Of a stretch of DNA of 64,000 bases, positions 43,652 to 50,971 are shown piece by piece. This stretch comes from Cellulomonas iranensis NBRC 101100 = JCM 18110 (lineage in GTDB: Bacteria; Actinomycetota; Actinomycetes; Actinomycetales; Cellulomonadaceae), in NCBI RefSeq assembly GCF_001552375.1, contig NZ_BCRB01000002.1, positions 1 through 64,000 on the forward strand, read 5' to 3'. How positions within the stretch are numbered: the first letter of the stretch is position 1; the number at the start of each line of letters is the position of its first letter. The notes under the pieces are model-generated. The model worked only from the letters and a program-made list of their open reading frames with translations, did not search any database and had not been told where the DNA came from. The position numbers and the translations under genes were made by a program.

Positions 43652-44519
43652 TGAGGACCTCACGGTTCGCGAGCAGGATCGACGAGCCGATGAGGATGAG
43701 GGTGCCGGGGACGATCGTCATGGTGACGACGAGCGAGACCTTGGGCGCGGCCTTCGCGGCCGCCTGCCGCACGCGCTGCGCGTGCTCCTTGCGGACGTCC
43801 GAGGCGATGTCGTCGAGCGCGCTCGACAGGGGCACGCCCAGCTCCTCGGCCTGCAGCAGCGCCGTGACGAACGCCGCCACGCCGTCCGACCGCGTGCGGT
43901 CACGCATCGCGATGAACGCCTGCCTGCGGGAGATGCCGACGCTCATCTCCTGCAGGACCGTGCGCATCTCCTCCGCGAGCGGTCCCGTGTGGAACTCGCA
44001 CACGCGCTCGACGGCCTGCCGGAAGCCCAGGCCCGCGGTGACCGTGACGCCCAGGACGTCGAGGAAGTCGGGGAGCTCCATGTCGATCTGCTCCTGGCGC
44101 CGCCGCCCGGCCGACATCAGCCACAGCCGCATCCACCCGCACAGCAGCAGGAGCAGGAGCAGACCCGTCCACGGCTGCCCGACGAGCAGGAAGACGACGA
44201 GTCCGACCACGCCGATGACGACGAACGCCGCCTGGCGACGCAGGTAGACCGTGAGGGTCAGGCCGTCGGGGCGCCCGGCGCGCCGGATCGTCTCCTCGAG
44301 GCGCCGCAGCCGCGCCGGGCCGTAGGCGCGCATGGTCGTGCCGAGGAACAACGAGCCGAGCCGGTCGAGGAACGCGCCGAAGCCCCGCTCGCGCTGGGCG
44401 ACGGGCGTCGTGCGCATGCCCTCCTCGACCTCCTCGAGGCCGGTCGTGCGCAGCATGCGCGCACCGCTGAACCCGAGGACGGTGACGAGTGCGGCGGCGA
44501 GGCCGATCAGCAGCGCCAT
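43638..44519 (-). CDS. tadC: Tad pilus platform protein TadC (GspF family)
   Basis: This 293-residue protein has an N-terminal span, a cytoplasmic helical region, two spans (AAFVVIGVVGLVVFLLVGQPWTGLLLLLLLCG), and the GspF/T2SSF domain (about 120-240: MELPDFLDVLGVTVTAGLGFRQAVERV...EELGVPLSSALDDIA). A final span (LVVTMTIVPGTLILIGSSILLA) closes it. It pairs with TadB to form the inner-membrane platform that the TadA motor turns. The ATG shares one base with the tadB stop (TGATG), and GTGAGG is upstream. The stop falls inside the kinase gene, so translation is coupled through the locus. Confidence 0.9.
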   Translation of the reverse strand: MALLIGLAAALVTVLGFSGARMLRTTGLEEVEEGMRTTPVAQRERGFGAFLDRLGSLFLGTTMRAYGPARLRRLEETIRRAGRPDGLTLTVYLRRQAAFVVIGVVGLVVFLLVGQPWTGLLLLLLLCGWMRLWLMSAGRRRQEQIDMELPDFLDVLGVTVTAGLGFRQAVERVCEFHTGPLAEEMRTVLQEMSVGISRRQAFIAMRDRTRSDGVAAFVTALLQAEELGVPLSSALDDIASDVRKEHAQRVRQAAAKAAPKVSLVVTMTIVPGTLILIGSSILLANREVLSGIF

Positions 44520-45442
44520 CAGAACCTCACCTTCGTGATCCGCCGGATCACGACGAAGCCGATCAGGAACAACGACGCCGCCGCGACGAGCGCGATCTGC
44601 CCCGGCAGCGTGCCGAACATCGTGTCGAGCGCGCCCGGCGACAGCAGGTTCATGAACACGACCGAGAACGCGCCGATGAGCACGACCGCGTAGCCCGAGA
44701 ACGTGGCACCGACGACGGCGGTCGTGATCTCGCGCCGGAGCTGGCGCCGCTCGTCGAGCGTGGCCGCGATGTTCTGCAGCGCCGTGACGAGCGCACCGCC
44801 GGCCTTGCCCTGGATGACGAGGGTCTGCACGAGCACGACGAGCTCGCGCGAGGGCAGCCGCTCGGCCAGGTGCTCGAGCGCGACCCGCAGGCTCTGCCCG
44901 ATCGCGAGCTCGGAGGCGACCTGCTGCAGCTCGCCGCTCGCGGGCTCGTCCATCTCCCGCGCGGCGAGCTCGATCGACCGACGCACGCCCAGACCGGCCT
45001 GCGCACCGTTGGCGAGCAGGCGCGCGAGCTCGGGCAGCTGCGAGATGAACTTCTCGATGCGGGCCTCGCGCCGGCGCTCGAGCCACTGCCGGAACGACAC
45101 GACGACCACGACGCCCGCGACGATCGCCGCGATGCGCCCTGCGACCGCGTAGGTCAGGACCGCGGCGAGGACCGTGCTGCTGCCCACGAGCGCGATCACG
45201 AGCGACGGCGAGCGCGAGCCGAGGCCCGAGCCCGCGAGCAGGGCCGTCAGCCGCTGACCCCACCGGGTGCGTCGCAGCGCGTCGTCCAGCCGGTCCGTCA
45301 CCTGCGACCCGCGGTCGCGGTCGGCGTCGACCGCCGCGAGGAGCCGGCGGCGGTGCGCGCCGTCCTCCTGCAGCACCGCGACCGTGACGACCAGCAGGAC
45401 GAGCGTCGCGAACAGCAGGAAGAGGATGACGACCGGCGTCAC
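44519..45442 (-). CDS. tadB: Tad pilus platform protein TadB (GspF family)
   Basis: This 307-residue protein has an N-terminal span (VVILFLLFATLVLLVVTVAVL), a charged cytoplasmic stretch, and two central spans (SLVIALVGSSTVLAAVLTYAVAG and following). The T2SSF domain (about 135-255) reads RREARIEKFISQLPELARLLANGAQAGLGVRRSIELAA and LVIQGKAGGALVTALQNIAATLDERRQL, followed by final spans. GKAGGALVTAL-type sequence is the conserved GspF motif. GTG overlaps the tadA stop (GTGA). It is the partner of TadC. Confidence 0.9.
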   Translation of the reverse strand: MTPVVILFLLFATLVLLVVTVAVLQEDGAHRRRLLAAVDADRDRGSQVTDRLDDALRRTRWGQRLTALLAGSGLGSRSPSLVIALVGSSTVLAAVLTYAVAGRIAAIVAGVVVVVSFRQWLERRREARIEKFISQLPELARLLANGAQAGLGVRRSIELAAREMDEPASGELQQVASELAIGQSLRVALEHLAERLPSRELVVLVQTLVIQGKAGGALVTALQNIAATLDERRQLRREITTAVVGATFSGYAVVLIGAFSVVFMNLLSPGALDTMFGTLPGQIALVAAASLFLIGFVVIRRITKVRF

Positions 45443-46731
45443 GGCTCGCTCCCCACGGGCGCGAGGGACTCCCCCGCCCGGCGCAGGCGGGCCGCCAGCA
45501 GGTCCGGCAGCGGGTACCGGCGGAAGGTCCCCGTGACCTTGTGGTCCGGGCCGAGCAGGTCCTGCTCGAACGTCACGAGGGGCGCGAGCACGTAGTCGTC
45601 GCGCCGGCTGGAGACGAGCGCCGCGACCTCCGAGACGCGGCGCGTGCCGTCCACGCCGCGCTCGAGCTGCACGACGACGTCGATCGCCGAGTTGATCTGG
45701 TCCCGGATGGTCGCGACCGGGAGCTCCAGCTCGCTCATCGAGGCGAGCGTCTCGAGGCGTCCCATGGCGTCGAAGGCGCTGTTGGCGTGCACGGTGGCCA
45801 GCGAGCCCTCGTGACCGGTGTTCATCGCCTGGAGCATGTCGAGCGTCTCGCCGCCGCGGACCTCGCCGACGACGATGCGGTCGGGTCGCATGCGCAGCGA
45901 GTTGCGCACGAGGTCGCGGATCGTGACCTGGCCGCGGCCCTCGACGTTGGCGGGGCGCGACTCGAGCCGCACCACGTGCTCCTGCTGCAGCGAGAGCTCG
46001 GCCGCGTCCTCGATCGTGACGATCCGCTCGTGGTCGGGGATGAGGCCCGACAGCGCGTTGAGGAACGTCGTCTTCCCGGTGCCGGTACCGCCCGAGATCA
46101 TGATGTTGAGCCGCGCGCGCACGCACGCCCCCAGCAGGTGGGCGGCGTGCACGTCGAGGCTGCCCTTCTCGACGAGCTCGCCGAGCCGGTAGGGCCGCGG
46201 GAACCGTCGGATCGTCAGCGACGGGCCGTCGAGCGCGAGCGGCGGGATGATGACGTTGACGCGCTCGCCCGTGGGCAGGCGCGCGTCGACCATCGGCGAC
46301 GACTCGTCGACGCGGCGGTTCACCGTGGAGACGATGCGGTCGATCGTCTGGAAGAGCTGCTCCTCGGACGCGAACGTCGTGGGGACCCGCTGCAGCCGGC
46401 CCATGCGCTCGACGAACACGTCCCGCGGTCCGTTGACCATGATCTCGGTGATCGACTCGTCCGCCAGCAGCGGCTCGAGCACGCCCAGGCCGAGGGCGTC
46501 GTCGACGACCCGCTGGATGAGCGCGGAACGGTCGCGCGACGCCAGCACGGGGCCGTCGGCCGACAGCAGCGTCGACAGGATCCGCTCGAGGCGCGCGCGC
46601 CGCTGGGTCGGCTTGAGCCGGGACAGCTCGTCGAGGTCGATCTCCTCGAGCAGCCGGTCCCGGTAGTGGCCGACGAGGTCGGGCTCGTCGGAGGTCCGCT
46701 CGGTCTGCTGGATGCGGTCGCGCAGCGCCAT
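45439..46731 (-). CDS. tadA: Tad pilus secretion ATPase TadA/CpaF
   Basis: This 430-residue cytoplasmic hexameric ATPase belongs to the VirB11/GspE superfamily. It has an N-terminal helical part, then DDALGLGVLEPLLADESITEIMVNG, the CpaF entry motif. Walker A is SGGTGTGKTT near residue 220, the Asp box is VTIEDAAELSL, and Walker B lies in IVVGEVRGGETLDML. The His box reads NTGHEGSLATVHANSA. It drives pilus extension, and perhaps retraction since no second motor is present. The ATG (46729-46731) follows GAGGAG and lies two bases after the TadE gene stop. Confidence 0.95.
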   Translation of the reverse strand: MALRDRIQQTERTSDEPDLVGHYRDRLLEEIDLDELSRLKPTQRRARLERILSTLLSADGPVLASRDRSALIQRVVDDALGLGVLEPLLADESITEIMVNGPRDVFVERMGRLQRVPTTFASEEQLFQTIDRIVSTVNRRVDESSPMVDARLPTGERVNVIIPPLALDGPSLTIRRFPRPYRLGELVEKGSLDVHAAHLLGACVRARLNIMISGGTGTGKTTFLNALSGLIPDHERIVTIEDAAELSLQQEHVVRLESRPANVEGRGQVTIRDLVRNSLRMRPDRIVVGEVRGGETLDMLQAMNTGHEGSLATVHANSAFDAMGRLETLASMSELELPVATIRDQINSAIDVVVQLERGVDGTRRVSEVAALVSSRRDDYVLAPLVTFEQDLLGPDHKVTGTFRRYPLPDLLAARLRRAGESLAPVGSEP

Positions 46732-46733
46732 CG

Positions 46734-47102
46734 TCAGCTCCTCGGCATCGTCGCGTCGCGCGACACCACGATCTCGGAGGACGTCACGCCGCGCACCACG
46801 ATCGGGACGCGCACGTCGACCTCGACGACGAACGCGCCGCCCACGGTGCGTGCGCGCACGTCCTGCAGCCGCGCCCACGACGGGACCTGCGCGCGGGCGG
46901 CGCCCACGACGTCCTGCCCGAGCGCCTGGGCGCGCGCGCCGTCCCGCGCGGCCTGCTGCGCCACGGCGCCCGCCTGCGAGACGTACACGCCCTGCAGGCA
47001 GAGCATGCCGGCGAGCACGACCATCGTGACGTACCCGACGAGCTCGACCGCGGCCGAGCCCCGGTCGTCCCGCGGGGAGAGCCGGGCGACGATCCTGCGC
47101 AT
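46734..47102 (-). CDS. TadE-type pseudopilin
   Basis: This 122-residue protein has a 15-residue basic leader ending RDDRG, then SAAVE with Glu at +5 and a hydrophobic helix (LVGYVTMVVLAGMLCLQGVYV), the TadE prepilin pattern. The rest is a small extracellular domain with AAQQAARDGARAQALG and a beta-rich C-terminus. Pseudopilins of this type are cleaved by the same peptidase as Flp and take part in pilus assembly. The ATG shares one base with the stop of the upstream fusion gene. A second TadE domain forms the C-terminus of that upstream protein. Confidence 0.85.
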   Translation of the reverse strand: MRRIVARLSPRDDRGSAAVELVGYVTMVVLAGMLCLQGVYVSQAGAVAQQAARDGARAQALGQDVVGAARAQVPSWARLQDVRARTVGGAFVVEVDVRVPIVVRGVTSSEIVVSRDATMPRS

Positions 47103-48667
47103 CACTGCTCCCTCTGCACCTGGGCGGAGACCGACGACGTGAGCCGGACGCCCGGCACGACCGTCGGCGCGACGATGTGGACGCTCACGTCGGACGGGCT
47201 CACGTCCACGGTGGCACCCGAGCGCCACGGGCCCGTGAGCTCGTCGAGCGCGACCGTGCGGGCGGAGCCGGCGGTCGCGGGACCCCACGGCTGCAGCCCG
47301 ACGGTCCGCGCCCCCTCGTGCGCGGCGTTGCGGGCCAGCAGGTAACCGGTGCCCCAGGCGATGCCCTGCCCGCACAGCAGCAGCACGAGCAGCGCCACGG
47401 TGAACGCGACGGGCATCTCGACGGCCGACTGCCCGTCGTCGTTGCCGCGCGCGCGGCGGCGGCCGCGGCCCGCGGTCGCCTCGGCGTAGGCCTCGTCGAC
47501 GGCGTCGGCGGGGTTCTCCTCGACCTCGCTGCCCGCGAGCACCGCGGCGAACTTCGCCGCCGCGCTGTGCGCGGGCCCGGAGGCCGTCACGACCGACGCG
47601 GTGTTCATGGCGGACTCGAACGGCTGGCCGCCGTCGGGCACGGTCGCGGCGATCCGCGTCTCGACGATCTTGGCGGCGAGGCTCTCGGTCACCTCGTTGC
47701 GGCGGTTCTGCCGGTTGAGGAGCACCTGCACGCCGGCCTGCTGCCGGATGACGAGCCGCTCCCACATGGCCAGCGTCCGCCGTGCCGAGCGCAGCGCGGG
47801 CAGGTCGGGCGTGACGACCAGCACGGCGGCGTCGGCCTCCTCGAGGACGACGGCCGTCGCCTCGGTGAGGTGCGAGCCGACGTCGATGATCGCGACCTCG
47901 TACTGGTACCGCAGCGCGTTGACGACGGAGCGCGCGGCGCGCGCCGTCATCTCCTCGCCGCGCTCGCCGTCGTTCGGCGCCGACAGCAGCCGCAGGCCGC
48001 CGGGCACGTCGTAGGACGTCTCGCGCAGGATGCGCCCCGTCATCTCGCCCGCGATGTCGACGAGGTCGACGACCGAGCGCCGGGTGTGCACACCGAGGTA
48101 GGCCGCGAGGTCGCCGGACTGCAGGTCGAAGTCGACGAGACCGACGCTGCGCGTCGCGACGAGCGACTGCGCCAGCAGCAGGGCGACGGTCGACGTGCCG
48201 ACGCCGCCCTTGGCCCCCGCGACCGCGATGACGCGGCCCGCGCGGCCGCCGCGCGCGTCGGCGGAGACCGCCGAGCGGGCCGCGGCGACCCACTGCGCCA
48301 CGGACTCGAGGCGCGAGACGATCTCGGCGAGGCTGGACGTCCGGGACAGGACCGACCGCGCGCCGGAGTCCATCGCGGCGGCGAACTGCTCCGGACCGGC
48401 CTGGTCGAGCAGCATCACGACGCCGAGCAGCGGGTTCGCCGCGCCGACCGAGCGGGCGACCGCGAGCCCCCGGCCCGAGTCGACCTGCTCGTCGACCACG
48501 AGGACGTCGAGGTCGGGGTGGCGCACGAGCGCCTCGTCGACGCTCGACGCGTCGCGGACGACCTGCACCAGGGAGATCGCCTCGGCCTCGGCGAGCACCT
48601 GGCTCATGCGCTCGAGCGTGCGCTCGTCCGGTGAGGCGAGCAGGACCTTCGTCACCATCGTCGTCAC
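47102..48667 (-). CDS. CpaE-like ATPase fused to a C-terminal TadE pseudopilin domain
   Basis: This is a single 521-residue frame. Residues 1-125 look like a degenerate receiver domain (VLLASPDERTLERM..LDVLVVDEQVDSGRGLAVARSV). Residues 143-380 form a MinD/ParA-type ATPase with deviant Walker A GAKGGVGTST (151-160), VDFDLQSGDLAAYLG and IIDVGSHLTEATAV. This is CpaE, which localises Tad machines. After a basic linker (RGRRRARGNDDG) residues 413-521 form a TadE domain: QSAVE with Glu at +5, a hydrophobic helix (MPVAFTVALLVLLLCGQGIAW), ARNAAHEGARTVG and an extracellular beta part. Usually these are two proteins. I see no stop or suitable internal start between them. GTG overlaps the cpaB-like stop. 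Confidence 0.85.
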   Translation of the reverse strand: MTTMVTKVLLASPDERTLERMSQVLAEAEAISLVQVVRDASSVDEALVRHPDLDVLVVDEQVDSGRGLAVARSVGAANPLLGVVMLLDQAGPEQFAAAMDSGARSVLSRTSSLAEIVSRLESVAQWVAAARSAVSADARGGRAGRVIAVAGAKGGVGTSTVALLLAQSLVATRSVGLVDFDLQSGDLAAYLGVHTRRSVVDLVDIAGEMTGRILRETSYDVPGGLRLLSAPNDGERGEEMTARAARSVVNALRYQYEVAIIDVGSHLTEATAVVLEEADAAVLVVTPDLPALRSARRTLAMWERLVIRQQAGVQVLLNRQNRRNEVTESLAAKIVETRIAATVPDGGQPFESAMNTASVVTASGPAHSAAAKFAAVLAGSEVEENPADAVDEAYAEATAGRGRRRARGNDDGQSAVEMPVAFTVALLVLLLCGQGIAWGTGYLLARNAAHEGARTVGLQPWGPATAGSARTVALDELTGPWRSGATVDVSPSDVSVHIVAPTVVPGVRLTSSVSAQVQREQ

Positions 48668-49359
48668 CCCGCCTGGAACACGAGCTCGTCGTCGGGCAGG
48701 ACCTGGCTGTCCCCGTCACCGCGCAGCGCGAGCCGCAGCTTGACCGAGAAGCTCTCCACGTAGGCGAGCCGCAGCGCGTCCTCCGAGGTGAGGGCGAACG
48801 TCACGGGCACCCCTTGCGTCGTCGTGAAGTTGCCGCCGACGTCGCTGTCCTCCATGTTCTGGGGGATGCCGACCTCGAGGACGAGCGCGTTGGAGACCCA
48901 CACCTCGGCGCGCGGCGGACGCTGCTCGTCGCCGTCGACCGTGGCGAGGATGTCGACGTGGTCGCCCGGGGCGACCTTGCCGGCGACACCCGTCTCGGCG
49001 TCGACGACGATCGCGACCTCGCGGAACCCGGGCTGGACGCCGGGTCGCGGCACGAGCATCCCCGTCTGCACGAGCGACCCCTCGGGCAGCGCGGTGGCGG
49101 CCACCAGGCCGCTCGTCTCGGACACGTCGCGCACGGCCGTGGCCGGCACCCACCGCTCGGGGACCTCGACGGCCTCCAGCATGTCGGGCTCGATGGGCTC
49201 GTAGGCGTCGACGGCACGGTTGAGCTGGTACGCCTGCGTCATCGGGCCCACGCGCGAGCTGACGTCGCCGACGTACACGACCACCGCGAGGAACACGGCG
49301 ATCGCACCGAGAGCCGTGATGACGAGCAGGAGCGCCCCTCGCCGCTGGCGCGGGTTCAT
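48664..49359 (-). CDS. CpaB/RcpC-like SAF-domain pilus protein
   Basis: This 231-residue protein has a single N-terminal span (GALLLVITALGAIAVFLAVVVYVGDV) and an extracytoplasmic SAF/RcpC domain: VDAYEPIEPDMLEAVEVPERWVPATAV, then GLVAATALPEGSLVQTGML and VVDAETGVAGKVAPGDHVDILATV. In diderm Tad systems CpaB supports the secretin. In monoderms it persists with unclear function, perhaps interacting with the cell wall. The ATG overlaps the upstream gene's stop (ATGA) and its own stop overlaps the CpaE fusion start (GTGA). Confidence 0.87.
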   Translation of the reverse strand: MNPRQRRGALLLVITALGAIAVFLAVVVYVGDVSSRVGPMTQAYQLNRAVDAYEPIEPDMLEAVEVPERWVPATAVRDVSETSGLVAATALPEGSLVQTGMLVPRPGVQPGFREVAIVVDAETGVAGKVAPGDHVDILATVDGDEQRPPRAEVWVSNALVLEVGIPQNMEDSDVGGNFTTTQGVPVTFALTSEDALRLAYVESFSVKLRLALRGDGDSQVLPDDELVFQAG

Positions 49360-50129
49360 ACGTGTCCTCCTGTGGGGACGGAGACCGTGCCGTCCGGCAC
49401 GGGGATCTGGCAGAAGAGGCAGGACGGTCCGGTCGCGAGGCGCGCGCAGCTCGCGCAGCGCGGGACGGCCGCGACGAACGACGGGCTGAGGCGTTCCTCG
49501 ACGGTCTCCTCGAGCGCACGCACGACGACGGTCGCCTCGTACCAGCGCTTCGCGCCCCAGAACGCGCCGTCGGTCGCGAGGTCCACGTGGGCCTGCGCCG
49601 GCTGCGGCAGCCCGGCGGCCACGACGGGCCTCTCGGAGGCCGTGGCGATCGTCGCGACGCCGGCGGGGAGGTCGAGCGCCTGGTCGCGCGAGATGGTCTG
49701 CGCGGTCCAGTCGACGCGGAAGACCGACCCCGGCAGCCGGCTCGCGAGGTCGAGCGCCACCGACGGGCGCGGACGCTCGAGCGCGGCGACGGACGACACG
49801 AGCGCGACCGTCCGCACGCCCTCGCCGAGCCCCTCGAGCACCGAGGGGGCGAGCCCGAGCGCGATGTCGGGCAGCATCTGCAGCGCGGCGACCGCGACGA
49901 AGAACGCGGTGGGCGGGACCTCGTGCGCCAGGACGCCGACGCGCTCCTGCCCGAGCACGAGCCGCGCGGCACGCGCCGCGTCCCGGCCGGCCGTGCTGTC
50001 GGCGACGACGAGGACGGGGGCCTCGGGGTCGAGCGCGAGGAGCGCGGCGACGACGGACTCGGCGTCCGGCTCGGCGACCACGGTGCCCGACGGCAGCCGG
50101 TGCGCCGGTGCGAGCGCCAGGATCGTCAC
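49356..50129 (-). CDS. Unknown first gene of the Tad operon with C-terminal zinc-ribbon-like cysteines
   Basis: This 257-residue protein has no signal peptide or membrane span. The first 200 residues alternate strands and helices (VVAALLALDPEAPVLVVADSTAGRDAA, FFVAVAALQMLPDIALGLAPSVLEGLGEGVRTVALVSSV), like a Rossmann-type fold but without a clear nucleotide motif. The C-terminus has CASCARLATGPSCLFC, two CxxC pairs spaced like a zinc ribbon. The GTG has GAGGAGGAG at good spacing, and the gene overlaps the cpaB-like start, so it is the operon's leading gene. I cannot assign a family. A cytoplasmic regulatory or assembly role is a guess. Confidence 0.75.
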   Translation of the reverse strand: MTILALAPAHRLPSGTVVAEPDAESVVAALLALDPEAPVLVVADSTAGRDAARAARLVLGQERVGVLAHEVPPTAFFVAVAALQMLPDIALGLAPSVLEGLGEGVRTVALVSSVAALERPRPSVALDLASRLPGSVFRVDWTAQTISRDQALDLPAGVATIATASERPVVAAGLPQPAQAHVDLATDGAFWGAKRWYEATVVVRALEETVEERLSPSFVAAVPRCASCARLATGPSCLFCQIPVPDGTVSVPTGGHV

Positions 50130-50225
50130 GGGGCTCCTCCTCGGTCCGGTGGGGTGGTGGTGAGGTCGGCGACCCGGTTCACGAGGGTGCCGCAGGGTCG
50201 GTCGGGTCGCATGTCTGACGTGAGG

Positions 50226-50237
50226 TTTCACCCGTCC
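50226..50237. repeat. 12-mer TTTCACCCGTCC, first copy (Tad operon leader)
   Basis: An exact copy lies at 50871-50882. The core TCACCCGTCC also occurs at 14197-14206 before the aquaporin. All three are intergenic. This copy lies about 97 bp before the Tad operon start, inside the 245-bp divergent region shared with DUF192. It is possibly a regulator site. Confidence 0.4.
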
Positions 50238-50374
50238 AGCCCTGGCCGCGCCCCGCTCGGGGGGCGGCGCCGCGACCCCGGGCGAGGATACCTCCCGGTT
50301 CGTCCGCCCCCGCGCACGCGGCGGGGCCGGGCAGGCGTCGCACCGGGGCCCCCGCGGCACGGCAGACTGCCCCC

Positions 50375-50719
50375 GTGACCAGGCTCTGGGTGGACGGCCG
50401 GGACGTGGCCGAGGTGACGGTCGCGTCGACGTGGGGGGCGCGGGCGCGCGGCATGCTGTGGCGCCGGCGGCTGCCCGAGGCCATGTGGTTCGTGCGGGAG
50501 TCGTCCGTCCACGGCGTCGGCATGACCGTGCCGCTCGACGTCGCGCAGCTCGCCGCCGACGGCAGCGTGCTCGCGGTCCACGTGCTGCGACCGTTCGGCC
50601 TGGTGGCGCCGCGGCCGGGCGCGGTCGACGTGCTCGAGGCGCCCGCCGGCAGCTTCGCGCGCTGGGGCCTGGCCGTGGGCGGCGTGGCGCAGCGCGTGCC
50701 GGCAGGCACGGCGGGATGA
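50375..50719 (+). CDS. DUF192 family protein
   Basis: This 114-residue protein shows the DUF192 pattern: an early G.A.R..GM.WRR.LPEAMWF segment, then a central SSVHGVGMTVPLDVAQLAADGSVLAVHVL, and the P...V..LEAPAGSFARWGLAVG end. These proteins are about 100-150 residues and usually have no known function. Here there is no signal peptide, unlike many family members. The GTG start follows CAGACT and six bases with no Shine-Dalgarno. It is divergent from the Tad operon, next to which DUF192 genes recur in actinobacteria as far as I recall. Confidence 0.82.
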   Translation: MTRLWVDGRDVAEVTVASTWGARARGMLWRRRLPEAMWFVRESSVHGVGMTVPLDVAQLAADGSVLAVHVLRPFGLVAPRPGAVDVLEAPAGSFARWGLAVGGVAQRVPAGTAG

Positions 50720-50971
50720 CGGAGGGGTGGCACGAGCCGATCGTGCCGCGCGGCAGGGCCCACGCGCACGGGCCCGGCGGCCCCGTCCGGGCCCGGTCCC
50801 TGGGCCCGGCTTCCCGGGGGCAAGGGCCCGTGGTCCCAGGCCCCCCGTCCGGGTGAGCCCCGACCCCCGATTTCACCCGTCCGGTGTCGCCCGGTGCACG
50901 ACGCGTGCGCGCCGCGACGGCGCGCAAAAGGCGTTCGCGGCTGTCGGTGGTCCCCCGTAACGTGCGTCGAC
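50720..50971. other. GC-rich intergenic region with clustered GGGCCC/GGTCCC inverted repeats
   Basis: There is no gene here. Bases 50757-50845 contain many overlapping GGGCCC, GGTCCC and CCCGGG palindromes able to form several alternative hairpins, perhaps ending the DUF192 transcript. GGGTGA (50852-50857) and TCACCC (50873-50878) form an inverted pair, the second inside the 12-mer TTTCACCCGTCC (50871-50882). TAACGT at 50958-50963 is the likely -10 box of the ABC exporter genes. Confidence 0.5.

Noticed and set aside
43652-43663. Upstream GTG as start of the Tad-locus kinase
   Set aside because: It would lengthen the overlap with tadC and has no ribosome site at good spacing, while GTG 43649-43651 has GAGG six bases upstream. 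The difference is only four residues.
37178-50129. Search for a secretin (RcpA/CpaC) and a TadV-type peptidase within the Tad locus
   Set aside because: No gene in the locus shows secretin or A24 peptidase motifs. A monoderm needs no secretin, and the peptidase is presumably elsewhere.
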